DNA of 64,000 bases from Bacteroidia bacterium. Its GTDB lineage: Bacteria > Bacteroidota > Bacteroidia > B-17B0 > Aurantibacillaceae. The translations under genes and the position numbers were made by a program. Location of the stretch: NCBI GenBank assembly GCA_016787785.1, contig JAEUTO010000010.1:186001-250000 (forward strand), read 5' to 3'. The notes beneath the pieces were generated by a model. That model was not told where the DNA came from. It saw only the letters and a list, made by a program, of their open reading frames with translations, and ran no database searches. Below are positions 20,054 through 28,674 of this stretch, one piece after another; position 1 is the stretch's first letter; every line of letters begins with the position of its first letter.

Positions 20054-20506
20054 ATGTATACTTTAAAAAGAACAACCTCCGACGATCTTGATTATCAAAA
20101 ATTAGTTGTAGAACTTGATAAAGACCTTGCCATTCGTGATGGCGACGAACATGCCTTTTTTGCTCAATATAATAAAAGCGATTCTATAAAACATGTAGTA
20201 GTAGCTTACGAAAATAAAGTTGCGGTTGGTTGCGGTGCTATAAAAGAATACGAAAAAGATATCGTTGAAATTAAACGCATGTTTGTGCCGGTAGAAAAAA
20301 GAGGAAAAGGTATTGCCTCTGTTATTTTAACAGAACTCGAAAAATGGGCTACAGAATTAAAATACAAAAAATGTATTTTAGAAACCGGAAAAAAAATGCC
20401 GGAAGCCATTCAACTTTACAAGAAGAGCAATTATGATCTCATTAAAAATTACGGACAGTATGCCGAAGTTGAAAGCAGTGTTTGTTTTGAAAAACAACTC
20501 GCATAA
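20054..20506 (+). CDS. GNAT-family N-acetyltransferase
   Basis: The 150-residue protein has the acetyl-CoA binding motif A (VEIKRMFVPVEKRGKGIASVIL, in which R-G-K-G-I-A is the pyrophosphate loop) and motif B (YKKCILETGKKMPEAIQLYKKSNY). The order and length fit the small GNAT enzymes such as the YjaB/PhnO-like group. The acceptor is unknown. It starts 20 bp past the right end of the attC-like repeat, so it could lie inside or just outside the cassette; its Asp codons are mixed, mostly GAT, which suggests it belongs to the resident chromosome. Confidence 0.88.
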   Translation: MYTLKRTTSDDLDYQKLVVELDKDLAIRDGDEHAFFAQYNKSDSIKHVVVAYENKVAVGCGAIKEYEKDIVEIKRMFVPVEKRGKGIASVILTELEKWATELKYKKCILETGKKMPEAIQLYKKSNYDLIKNYGQYAEVESSVCFEKQLA

Positions 20507-20544
20507 GTTTTACAACGTTAACGGTAGACTAATAAAATCTTTAG

Positions 20545-20552
20545 TACCTTTG
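20545..20552 (+). promoter_or_regulatory. -7 box in front of the decayed gene fragment
   Basis: TACCTTTG fits TAnnTTTG and matches the TACTTTTG in front of the intact paralogue at 25616. It now appears to drive only a broken open frame. Confidence 0.35.
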
Positions 20553-20578
20553 TAGTATTGATCTTGAAGCAAATTTTA

Positions 20579-20634
20579 TTGCTATGAAATTATTTATTTG
20601 ACTTATAATATTCTCAATTCCCTAATTTGCGCCC
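20579..20634 (+). pseudogene. Decayed 5' copy of the PagL-like gene at 25636
   Basis: From ATG 20584 the bases match codons 6-20 of the PagL-like gene at about 40 of 46 positions, and both are preceded by TTGCT. In frame it reads M-K-L-F-I-stop-L-I-I-F-S-I-P-stop-F-A, against I-K-L-F-I-C-L-I-I-F-S-I-P-C-F-A in the intact gene: both Cys codons (TGC) have become stops (TGA, TAA). The match ends abruptly after the signal peptide; the rest of the gene is absent. Confidence 0.6.
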
Positions 20635-20667
20635 GCTTAAAAACATTTATCTCTAAATAAACATTTT

Positions 20668-21324
20668 CTATTCAACAAAACCAAAATCCATTGCGTATTT
20701 AATAAGCTCAGCAGTGTTTTTACAATCAAACTTCACAAATAATTTACGTTTATGAAATACAACGGTATGCTCGCTTATAAATATTTTTTCTGCTATTTGC
20801 TGCTGAGTTAAACCGGCTGCAATTAGTTTTAAAATATCTTGCTCCCTATCGCTTAATTCAATCAAAGAGCTATTTGTGGATGTTGCTTTTTTTGAAATAG
20901 ATTTTTCGTTCAAACTATTTTTTACTTCGTCGCTAAAATAATTTTCTCCTGAGAATACAGTTTTAATGGCAGTTAAAAGCTCCTCTTTGCGCGTATCTTT
21001 TAAAATATAGCCGGTTACACCCGCCTTGATAATAGTTGTAATTATCCTGTCTTCGTTGTGCATTGTTAGGGCTAAAACTTTTATGTTCGGGTGTTTTTTC
21101 TTTAACTCCTTTGTTAGTTTTATTCCATCCATTATTGGCATATTAATATCGGTAACCACAACATCGGCTTTATTTTCAATTAAAAGATCTAAAACTTCTT
21201 GTCCGTTAGAAACAGTTGCGATGATTTCCAATTCAGGATAATCTTTTAATAAGGAGGATAGACCTTCTAAAAAAATTTTGTGATCATCAGCAATTATTAT
21301 TTTTATTTTTTTATTAGAATTCAT
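20668..21324 (-). CDS. NarL/FixJ-family response regulator
   Basis: The 218-residue protein has a receiver domain (1-125) with acidic residues IIADDH, phospho-acceptor Asp59 (VVVTDINMP) and the Lys of YILKDTRKEE, then a LuxR-type helix-turn-helix (about 150-215, 'LSDREQDILKLIAAGLTQQQIAEKIFISEHTVVFH'-region). It is 16 bp downstream of the TPR histidine kinase gene, which should phosphorylate it. Targets are not known, but direct repeats beyond the kinase gene (23233-23315) are candidate sites. Unusually for the class, the final HTH reads V-V-F-H-K-R-K. Confidence 0.93.
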   Translation of the reverse strand: MNSNKKIKIIIADDHKIFLEGLSSLLKDYPELEIIATVSNGQEVLDLLIENKADVVVTDINMPIMDGIKLTKELKKKHPNIKVLALTMHNEDRIITTIIKAGVTGYILKDTRKEELLTAIKTVFSGENYFSDEVKNSLNEKSISKKATSTNSSLIELSDREQDILKLIAAGLTQQQIAEKIFISEHTVVFHKRKLFVKFDCKNTAELIKYAMDFGFVE

Positions 21325-21340
21325 AACAACTTATTTAGCA

Positions 21341-23203
21341 TTAAACACTAATTTTAATATTAATTGCTGTACCTCTTTTTACCTTCGAATCTATTGTAAT
21401 GTCACCTTTAAGGAATTGCACCCTTGAGGTAATATTTTTAAGGCCAATGCCTTCTTTTATTTGTTTGGCGTCAAAACCTTTTCCATCATCTTCTATAGAT
21501 AAGAATAAATAACTTTCTTCTTTAAATATATCAATTCTAATAGTTTTTGCCTCAGCATGTTTAATAATATTATTTATACATTCTTGCACTATCCTATAAA
21601 TATTATTTTTTATTTCGCTGTTAACGGCATTAATCCCTTCTTTATTAAAACATTCGAGTTGTATATTTAAAAAATTTGGGTTGTGAAATTTTCTTGTCAA
21701 AAGTTCCAGTGCGTCGGTGAGCAACAAATTCGAAATAGAAGGAGGTGATAAATTATGAGAAATGGTTCTCACTTCTTTACAAGAATCACTCACCAGATCA
21801 ATAATGTTTCCCAGTTCGGTTACCGATTCTGTTTTTTTTATGTTTATTTTTTCCAGTTTTAATTTTATTCCGGCAAGGGTTCCGCCCAATCCATCATGAA
21901 GCTCTTTTGCTATTCTTTCCCTCTCTAATTCTTGCCCTTCAATGCCTGCTTTTTGGCGGGCAATTTCTTCTTCTTGAAGTGCAATGAATGAATTAGTTTT
22001 TATTTTGCGTTTGTAGCCATAAATTAGAATAATGGCAATTAAAATAATAAGTATCGAAGCCGTTATGCCAGACCAGGAAATTACTTTTTGATATTTTAAT
22101 TCTTTGTCCGCCAATTCTTTTTGTTTTTCCTGAAATGCTCTTTCTTCTTGCATTTTCTTCTCGAATTTATAGTTCATCTCAGCCCGTACAATTTTTTTTG
22201 TATTTTCTTCATTTTGAATACTGTCTTTTGCTACAGTATATTTTTTATAATGTTTTAATGCTTCTTTAGTATTTCCGGTAATTTCATAGATCTCGCTAAG
22301 TAACATCTCCATTTGCAGAATAGTTTGTCCGAAATTTACCTCGTAAGCGATTGTAAGACTTCTTTCAGAATTTTCAACGGCTTCTTTATATTTCTTTTGT
22401 TCAAAATACAATTCGCTAATATTTGATAGAACCAAACATAGTTCATACTTATCTCCTAACTCTTCCTGTAATTTCAAAGCTTTCATAAAATAGTTAAGTG
22501 CAAGTGGATAATTTTTTTGGGATGCGTAATCTATTCCAAGATTTTGATATGACCAGGCAATGGCTCGCGGATCGCCTAATTTTTCTCGTATGTCAAGAGA
22601 TAACAGATGATTTTCATGCGCTTCCGTATAATTTTTTTGGACTCTATTTAACAAACCTAAATTTTCGTATACAGTTGAAAGGAGTTTTTTGTAATCTAAT
22701 TCTTTGCTAATTTTTAATGATTGTTGTAAATAGGACGATGCCTCTTTAATATTTCCGGTGTTTAAATAAACAGAACCGATATTGTTATAGGCGTTTGCAA
22801 TGCCTGGTTTGTGGTTAATATCTTCGGCTATTTTTAAAGCATTAAAATAGTTTTTTAAGGCTTCAGACTGGTTGCTATTGTGGGAGTATACATTTGCTAA
22901 AGCATTATAGGCCGCTAACTTGCCCTTGGCATATTTTATGGAATCCGATAAGACCAGTGCTTGTTTTGCCAGATCTAAAGCCAACTCTATATCTCTGCCA
23001 TAAGCAAGTTCCCAGCTTAAAGTATTCAATAGGATTACCTTGTTGCTGTCTTCTTTGTTTTTTTTCAATAAAACAGAAAGTGAGTCAATAATACTGTGTT
23101 TGTTGTTATTTGAGCGAATGGAATCTTCCTTTTTTATCTGAGAGAATAAATAACTTCCAAAAATGAGTGGTGATATGAAAAGGAATAGGTAAATTTTTTT
23201 CAT
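21341..23203 (-). CDS. TPR-containing sensor histidine kinase (HisKA_3)
   Basis: The 620-residue protein has a signal peptide (1-21) and seven or so tetratricopeptide repeats in the periplasm (about 55-325, units such as GIANAYNNIGSVYLNTGN and AIAWSYQNLGIDYASQKN). A coiled coil (about 345-370), one membrane helix (about 374-396), a HisKA_3 dimerisation helix with phospho-accepting His436 (AKELHDGLGG) and an HATPase_c domain (EDDGKGFD, GIGLKNITSRV) follow. Kinases of this build pair with NarL-type regulators, and one follows 16 bp downstream. The periplasmic TPRs suggest that the input is a protein or peptide partner. Confidence 0.94.
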   Translation of the reverse strand: MKKIYLFLFISPLIFGSYLFSQIKKEDSIRSNNNKHSIIDSLSVLLKKNKEDSNKVILLNTLSWELAYGRDIELALDLAKQALVLSDSIKYAKGKLAAYNALANVYSHNSNQSEALKNYFNALKIAEDINHKPGIANAYNNIGSVYLNTGNIKEASSYLQQSLKISKELDYKKLLSTVYENLGLLNRVQKNYTEAHENHLLSLDIREKLGDPRAIAWSYQNLGIDYASQKNYPLALNYFMKALKLQEELGDKYELCLVLSNISELYFEQKKYKEAVENSERSLTIAYEVNFGQTILQMEMLLSEIYEITGNTKEALKHYKKYTVAKDSIQNEENTKKIVRAEMNYKFEKKMQEERAFQEKQKELADKELKYQKVISWSGITASILIILIAIILIYGYKRKIKTNSFIALQEEEIARQKAGIEGQELERERIAKELHDGLGGTLAGIKLKLEKINIKKTESVTELGNIIDLVSDSCKEVRTISHNLSPPSISNLLLTDALELLTRKFHNPNFLNIQLECFNKEGINAVNSEIKNNIYRIVQECINNIIKHAEAKTIRIDIFKEESYLFLSIEDDGKGFDAKQIKEGIGLKNITSRVQFLKGDITIDSKVKRGTAINIKISV

Positions 23204-23232
23204 TTAATTTATTAAGCGCCTGATTATTTGAA

Positions 23233-23315
23233 ATAAAAAACAAGTTACTAAAAATGTGTGAGATAAAAAACGAGTCTCTATTTGTTAAAAAACCAGTCTA
23301 ATTATAAAAAACTAC
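23233..23315. promoter_or_regulatory. Four direct repeats ATAAAAAACnAGT between divergent genes
   Basis: Copies start at 23233 (ATAAAAAACAAGT), 23263 (ATAAAAAACGAGT), 23285 (TTAAAAAACCAGT) and a weaker one at 23304 (ATAAAAAACTACA). Spacings are 30, 22 and 19 bp. They sit between the histidine kinase start (23203) and the beta-helix gene (23400), a natural place for the cognate regulator to act. Confidence 0.4.
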
Positions 23316-23399
23316 ATAAAAGGGTAGCGATTCCTTGAAGAAGCTAAAATACATTTGTGATAGTAAGTACAACATTTAAAACAACTAAAACAGAAAAAC

Positions 23400-25418
23400 A
23401 TGAAAAAAAAGGCTAATTTTTTATTCGCGATGTTACTAGTGCTGGCTATAAGCTCATTTGCACAAGTTATACCTTCAGATCGTTTGATCACATGGCAAGG
23501 CAACGTGGGTGTTGAAGGTGGTATACCAACACGAACAGTTTTGGTAAATTGTACTTTGCCACCATTTAACGCTCATGCAAATGGCATTAATACAGCAAGC
23601 GAAATACAGGCTTGTTTAAATTCATTAAGCTCTGGTCAGGTTTGTTATTTGCCACCCGGCGTCTATTCACTTTCGTCTCAATTGAACATCCCATCTAATG
23701 TTACATTAAGAGGGGCGGGCGCAGACAGTACAACTTTGCTATTTACAACGCAATTGAGCAACGATGTGAATATTGGAGGAAATTATACCGATGCTGGCAA
23801 CGGAGGGCAAATAAATATGATGTCTGGATATACAAAAGGTTCAAATCAATTGGTTTTGCAAAATGCAAGCACCCTTTCTGCGGGTAAATTTATTTATTTA
23901 ACAGAATTAAATGATCCTTCAATTCCGGTTAATGTAACCAATACTAATGGCACATGCAGTTGGTGTGGTTTATACGGCTCTGGAGGTTCGCGTGCAAGAA
24001 TTCAATTAACTAAAGTAACCGCAGTAAATGGAAATACCGTTACAATTAACCCGGCTATGTATTTTAATTTTTCTGCCAGCAATTCTCCTCAGGTTTTTAA
24101 AGCGCCAACCTATGTGCAATACGCCGGGGTTGAAAGTTTAACTATCAAGAATTCAGGAACAACTATGACCTCTACACGAAGAAATCTTAACCTGCAGGGT
24201 GCAGCAAATTGCTGGGCCCGTTATGTAAAATTCGAAAATGTTGGTAGAAGAGGTGTTAATTTATGGTTTGATGTTTTTAGAAATGAAATTAGAGACTGTT
24301 ATTTTGTAAAGTGTTTGGATCAACAAAACAATGATAATTACGCGTTAGAGATCAATTCAGGATCTGCCAATTTGGTTGAAAACAATGTTTTTGATAATCT
24401 GGGTAATGGAACTTTGCTTGTTTCCTCATCCGGGAACGTTTTCGGATATAATTTTATAAAAGCGGTTCACCGTACTTCGCAATTAACTACATGGTTTTGG
24501 CCTGATAGTTGGACGCACGGCGGACATAGTTCTTATAATTTATGGGAAGGCAATGACCAAACGGCACTAGAATTTGATTTTTATTGGGGCAGCAATTCAC
24601 ACGATATGGCATTTAGAAATAGATTTCACGGTAAAGATGCATCAATCAATTACAATCTTTCTGCACTAATGACAAATGGAGCGATACTTACTTATCCTCA
24701 AAATAACTACATGAGCGCTGTTGGAAATGTTTTAGGTGAACCAGGGTTTGCAACTAAATATGAAGAAACTACTTACCAAGCTACAAGCCGTTCAATTTGG
24801 TGTACACCAACTGCTGCTTTTGGTTTTACCACTAACTTAGCGTTTACAAGTATGTTTAGACATTTAAATTTTGATTACTTTACAAGCTCTATAAAGAAAT
24901 GTGGAACATCAGGAGAGCCGGGATGTCAGGCTGCAAGTGGAAGCACGGTTATACCAAGTTCATTATATTTACCATCAAAGCCATCTTGGTTTTGCAATAT
25001 TACTTACCCGCCTATTGGACCCGACGTAATTGGCGGGCAAGATGCATCTGGACACACATTTAAAAATCCGGCACAAGTGTGTTATGATAATACGCCAACA
25101 GATATAAATGGAAACAAGATTTGGAATGGGAAAAACTGCTCTTGTAATAATGTTGTGACGGATATTAAAAATAAAAATTTAGAGGATTTTCATTTGAGTT
25201 TATTTCCCAATCCTACAAGTGGTAGTTTTCAGGTAAATTTCGATTTGGGTATTCATTCGCTTTATGTTTTTAATAATTTGGGCCAACAAGTATTTTCAAA
25301 AAATGTAAATAACGAAACAAGTCATACACTGGAATTATCGGAAAATGGTGTATATTTTGTTGTTATTGAAGCAGAAAACAAACAGACTTTTTCAAAAAAA
25401 GTATTTGTTTGTAAATAA
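23400..25418 (+). CDS. T9SS-secreted right-handed beta-helix protein (pectate-lyase-like fold)
   Basis: The 672-residue protein has a signal peptide (1-21). Its N-terminal 'QACLNSLSSGQVCYLPPGVYSL' and 'SNVTLRGAGADSTTLLF' mark the start of a pectate lyase/polygalacturonase-type beta-helix that runs to about 480, with rungs such as NLVENNVFDNLGNG. A Cys-rich stretch (CGTSGEPGCQ, CYDN, NCSCNN) leads to a T9SS sorting tail (LFPNPTSGSFQVNF to the end). Catalytic residues of a known lyase family are not clearly identifiable, so polysaccharide cleavage or binding is inferred from fold. It is divergently oriented from a two-component system. Confidence 0.75.
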   Translation: MKKKANFLFAMLLVLAISSFAQVIPSDRLITWQGNVGVEGGIPTRTVLVNCTLPPFNAHANGINTASEIQACLNSLSSGQVCYLPPGVYSLSSQLNIPSNVTLRGAGADSTTLLFTTQLSNDVNIGGNYTDAGNGGQINMMSGYTKGSNQLVLQNASTLSAGKFIYLTELNDPSIPVNVTNTNGTCSWCGLYGSGGSRARIQLTKVTAVNGNTVTINPAMYFNFSASNSPQVFKAPTYVQYAGVESLTIKNSGTTMTSTRRNLNLQGAANCWARYVKFENVGRRGVNLWFDVFRNEIRDCYFVKCLDQQNNDNYALEINSGSANLVENNVFDNLGNGTLLVSSSGNVFGYNFIKAVHRTSQLTTWFWPDSWTHGGHSSYNLWEGNDQTALEFDFYWGSNSHDMAFRNRFHGKDASINYNLSALMTNGAILTYPQNNYMSAVGNVLGEPGFATKYEETTYQATSRSIWCTPTAAFGFTTNLAFTSMFRHLNFDYFTSSIKKCGTSGEPGCQAASGSTVIPSSLYLPSKPSWFCNITYPPIGPDVIGGQDASGHTFKNPAQVCYDNTPTDINGNKIWNGKNCSCNNVVTDIKNKNLEDFHLSLFPNPTSGSFQVNFDLGIHSLYVFNNLGQQVFSKNVNNETSHTLELSENGVYFVVIEAENKQTFSKKVFVCK

Positions 25419-25437
25419 AAATCGTCTTTTTTTATAC

Positions 25438-25472
25438 AAAAAAGCCTTCCGTTATGGAGGGCTTTTTTGTTT
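25438..25472 (+). terminator. Intrinsic terminator after the beta-helix gene
   Basis: Arms AAAAAAGCCTTCC (25438-25450) and GGAGGGCTTTTTT (25456-25468) form a strong stem with a 5-nt loop and a T run, 20 bp after the stop. The near-symmetric A/T arms could also serve the other strand. Confidence 0.85.
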
Positions 25473-25615
25473 TAATTGAGTTAAGTATTCGTGAGTTATT
25501 TTTTTTGATCCTTAAGAAGGAGAAATAAAAAATATATTTTAACAGAGCCTTTAAAGTAATAGCTAATTTGTAATAGCATTTGATCTGGATAAAAAGAATT
25601 AACAGTAAATTTTCG

Positions 25616-25623
25616 TACTTTTG
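25616..25623 (+). promoter_or_regulatory. -7 box of the PagL-like gene
   Basis: TACTTTTG matches TAnnTTTG. It ends 12 nt before ATG 25636 and overlaps a possible TTG start at 25621, which is therefore unlikely to be used. Confidence 0.55.
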
Positions 25624-25635
25624 TTATACATTGCT

Positions 25636-26256
25636 ATGCTACGAATTATAAAGTTATTTATTTGCCTTATAATATTTTCTATTCCCTGCTTTGCGCAAGA
25701 TAGTCCGAGGCAAATAATGCTCGATAGCATAAACGCTGCACGAGCCAGCGACAAAGGTGTTTTTAATTTGTACATCAAAAAACCTGAAGTAGAAGTTATT
25801 ACCGGTGTTTTCAGAAATAGGGAAACCGCCACGCAAGGTTTTGAACCCATTAATTTTACTTATCATATTTATTTGCCTTTTCAATTTGATCTTAATTATG
25901 TAAACCAAAAAGCGCATGATAAATTGTTAAAGATAAATGCCATGCTTATTGTGCATCATTCTAAATACGGTAATTATGCGATGGGTTTAGGAAACAGGTT
26001 TAGTTTTTTGATCTTCAAAAGAACTTATTTAAGTTATCAAATTGGTATGGTTTGGTGCGAGCCGGTAAAGTACAATACTAATGATGGTATTAATTACATG
26101 GGCTTTTGTTTGCATCATGAGTTTTCTTTGGGCTTTAATATTTCAAAACATTTTAAGTTAAGTGCCAATGCTGTGCACATTTCAAACGGTAATTTATTTA
26201 AAGGCGTAAAAAATAACCAGGATGTTTTGGGGCTTGGTGTTGCTTATATGTTTTAA
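25636..26256 (+). CDS. Acyloxyacyl hydrolase / lipid A 3-O-deacylase (PagL-like)
   Basis: The protein is 206 residues from ATG 25636, which is preferred because the -7 box covers the upstream TTG. It has a signal peptide (1-20) and an eight-strand-type outer-membrane barrel. The PagL signature is visible as VHISNGN, with catalytic His181 and Ser183 followed by Asn184, and the final strand LGLGVAYMF ends in the aromatic residue required for barrel insertion. PagL removes the 3-O-linked acyl chain of lipid A. The usual catalytic Glu downstream of HxSN is not obvious, as that segment reads KNNQDVLG. A decayed copy of its 5' end lies at 20579. Confidence 0.75.
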   Translation: MLRIIKLFICLIIFSIPCFAQDSPRQIMLDSINAARASDKGVFNLYIKKPEVEVITGVFRNRETATQGFEPINFTYHIYLPFQFDLNYVNQKAHDKLLKINAMLIVHHSKYGNYAMGLGNRFSFLIFKRTYLSYQIGMVWCEPVKYNTNDGINYMGFCLHHEFSLGFNISKHFKLSANAVHISNGNLFKGVKNNQDVLGLGVAYMF

Positions 26257-26304
26257 TAGACAATAATTCAACAGAGATCTTCGTTATTACAAAAAGAAAC
26301 TAGC

Positions 26305-26982
26305 TTGAAAAATCTGATTTTATTCACCCTTTTGTTTTTATGTGCGAAACAGTTAACTGCACAGGATTCCTTAAAAGATCCGGTATATAAACATCGCTTG
26401 TTTGTTCATTTTTATCCCTCAACGCTTATTGTTGGTGATGTTTCATTAGGTTTTGAATACCTATACAAAAAAAGAATAGCGCAGGAATTATCACTGGGCA
26501 TAAAATCCATTCCGACAAACATTTATTATTTTGATAAAGGTTTTCGGTTAGATTATTTACTTAAGTATAATTTATTTGAGGATGAACAGTTTCGGTTTTC
26601 AACGAACATTTCAATTCTTTATAAAGATGTTTATTTTAGAAATAAAGAGATCACTTACCTTTTTGTGAATGATTTTGGCTCAATTGATAATGAAGTTTAT
26701 CAAACTTTGCTCGAAGACCGAAGACATACAGAATATGGCGCAGGTTTAGGCTTTAGTTTAAATTTTAAGATCTGCAAGGATTTTTTTATTGCCGGTGATG
26801 CCGGTATTAATTTCGTGAAATACAAGGTGATCTATAATTATAATAAAATTATATACAGGAATAGTTATTACCCATACACAAATTACGTCGAGGTACCTTC
26901 AACTTATGTGACTGAAAGTTCATGGCGACATTTATCTCCTGTTCTACGTTTAAAAATTACTTATTTGCTCCTTAAAAAATAG
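26305..26982 (+). CDS. Outer-membrane beta-barrel protein, unknown function
   Basis: The 225-residue protein has a signal peptide (1-19, ending LTAQ) and alternating strands rich in Tyr and Phe, such as 'LFVHFYPSTLIVGDVSLGFEY'-region and 'GAGLGFSLNFKICKDFFIAGDAGINF'-region. It ends in a short basic tail (LLLKK). This is the general DUF3575/OmpW-size barrel form. The start is TTG at 26305, giving a normal signal peptide; no ATG is available nearby. It lies 48 bp after the PagL-like gene and may share its transcript. Confidence 0.6.
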   Translation: MKNLILFTLLFLCAKQLTAQDSLKDPVYKHRLFVHFYPSTLIVGDVSLGFEYLYKKRIAQELSLGIKSIPTNIYYFDKGFRLDYLLKYNLFEDEQFRFSTNISILYKDVYFRNKEITYLFVNDFGSIDNEVYQTLLEDRRHTEYGAGLGFSLNFKICKDFFIAGDAGINFVKYKVIYNYNKIIYRNSYYPYTNYVEVPSTYVTESSWRHLSPVLRLKITYLLLKK

Positions 26983-27029
26983 AACCATTAAAATTGTACC
27001 CTTATTGTTGAATGGCATTAAAAGCAAGA

Positions 27030-27051
27030 GCGTACGCTTAAACCGGTTTAA
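27030..27051. promoter_or_regulatory. Two adjacent perfect palindromes
   Basis: GCGTACGC (27030-27037) directly adjoins TTAAACCGGTTTAA (27038-27051, 14 bp). They lie in the 194-bp gap upstream of the TPR gene at 27177. The form suits a dimeric repressor site, but no partner is known. Confidence 0.3.
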
Positions 27052-27176
27052 TCATCTTTTACGGCGTCAAATAACTGCAGATTTTCTTTACAATTTTCCC
27101 ACAATTTGCTTAGTTACCGGTATTATAGTTATTTTTAGCATAGGCTATTAAGGTTAATGTTGCCGTAAAATTACAG

Positions 27177-28670
27177 ATGATCAAAGATCTTAAGTATAAG
27201 TTTATTCTTTTTACCTTCCTGCTGGTACTTGAAGGGTTTTCGCAACAGTATAAAATTGATTCTGTAAATGTGGCTATCAAAAATGCAAAACACGATACTA
27301 CACGCATGTCCTTGTACATAGCGCTTTCAACTTATTTCTATGTTTCAAACCCTGATACTATTATTCCAATATGTTTAGAGGCAATTGCTATTGCCGACAG
27401 AAATATGACAAATGCCAATGCGCTTGAAAAGCGTTCTTATTTAAAGAACCGCGCCGGCGCGCTAAATAATATTGCAGTTGTTTATAAGAACCGAGGTGAT
27501 ATTGCGGAAGCTCTTGAAGCCTTTATAAAGACTGTAAAACTGTATGAAGATATAGGTGAAAAAAAAGGAGTTGCAAATGCATTCAACAATATTGGAGCTA
27601 TTTATGATAATCAGGGTGATATTCCAAAAGCCCTGGAATGTTTTGGTAAAAGTTTAAAGATCCTTGAGGAAGTTGGCAACAAAAAAGGTGCGGCAAGCGC
27701 TTTGAATAACATTGGGTTTATTTATAGCAGTCAGGGCGATTTCGTGAAAGCATTAGAGTATCATAACAAGAGTTTAGCTATCAGGAAAGAAATTAATGAT
27801 GAGGCCGGTATGGGGGCTTCGCTGAACAATATTGGCGGCATTTATAGGAAGCAGGGAGATATTTTGAAGGCTTTGAGTTATTTTAATGAGAGTTTAAAGA
27901 TCCGTGAAAAAATTGGAGATAAGAAAGGTATTGGTAGTTCTCTGGCTAACATAGCTGCAATGTATGTATTGATAGGCGATCCGGATTGTTCGCCACAAAA
28001 AAGTCCACAATGTATGCAGGTGGGAATGGAAAAGGCCTTAACGTATTTTTTCCAGAGTTTAAAGATCCGGGAAGAAATAAAGGATAAACAGGCAATAGCC
28101 AGCACGCTTTCGAGTATTGGTGGTGTTTATATTCAACAAAGAAAATATGCCCTAGCTGCAACTTATATCAAAAGGGCTTTAGTAATTTCCAGAGAACTTG
28201 GTTTTCCGGAACTGATCTTTAATTCAGAACGCCTTATGTCAAGAGTCGACTCTGCAACCAATAATTTTGAAGGGGCGCTTGAACATTATAAACAATATAT
28301 TAAGTACCATGACAGTATTACTAACGAGCAAACACGCAAAGCAAGTATCAAAAGTCAGTTAAAATATGAGTTTGAGAAAAAAGAAGCAGTTATAAAAGAA
28401 CAACAAGAAAAGGAAAGAATTATTGCAGAAGAAAAAGACCGTTTTCAAAAGATCGTTATTGGATCGGTAATAATTGGATTGCTGTTGGTGATAATTTTTG
28501 CTGCCTTTGTTTTTCGCTCATTACGAACCACGCGTAAACAAAAGTTGCTTATCGAGGAAAAACAAAAAGAGATATTGGATAGTATTCGATATGCTAAACG
28601 TATTCAAACAAGTTTGTTGCCAACAGAAAAGTATATTACTAACGTTTTAGATCGGTCGAAAAAAAAGTAA
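27177..28670 (+). CDS. TPR membrane protein ending at the start of a SpoIIE-type domain
   Basis: The 497-residue protein has a signal peptide (1-22), about seven periplasmic TPRs (about 85-360, units such as GVANAFNNIGAIYDNQGD), a coiled coil (about 385-425) and a membrane helix (about 424-446). A second coiled coil follows that runs into 'EILDSIRYAKRIQTSLLP'. This last stretch is the linker that normally precedes a SpoIIE/PP2C phosphatase domain in Bacteroidota TPR regulators, but the protein stops about 20 residues later. It could be a regulator lacking its output domain or a partner of another kinase or phosphatase. Confidence 0.85.
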   Translation: MIKDLKYKFILFTFLLVLEGFSQQYKIDSVNVAIKNAKHDTTRMSLYIALSTYFYVSNPDTIIPICLEAIAIADRNMTNANALEKRSYLKNRAGALNNIAVVYKNRGDIAEALEAFIKTVKLYEDIGEKKGVANAFNNIGAIYDNQGDIPKALECFGKSLKILEEVGNKKGAASALNNIGFIYSSQGDFVKALEYHNKSLAIRKEINDEAGMGASLNNIGGIYRKQGDILKALSYFNESLKIREKIGDKKGIGSSLANIAAMYVLIGDPDCSPQKSPQCMQVGMEKALTYFFQSLKIREEIKDKQAIASTLSSIGGVYIQQRKYALAATYIKRALVISRELGFPELIFNSERLMSRVDSATNNFEGALEHYKQYIKYHDSITNEQTRKASIKSQLKYEFEKKEAVIKEQQEKERIIAEEKDRFQKIVIGSVIIGLLLVIIFAAFVFRSLRTTRKQKLLIEEKQKEILDSIRYAKRIQTSLLPTEKYITNVLDRSKKK

Positions 28671-28674
28671 ACAT

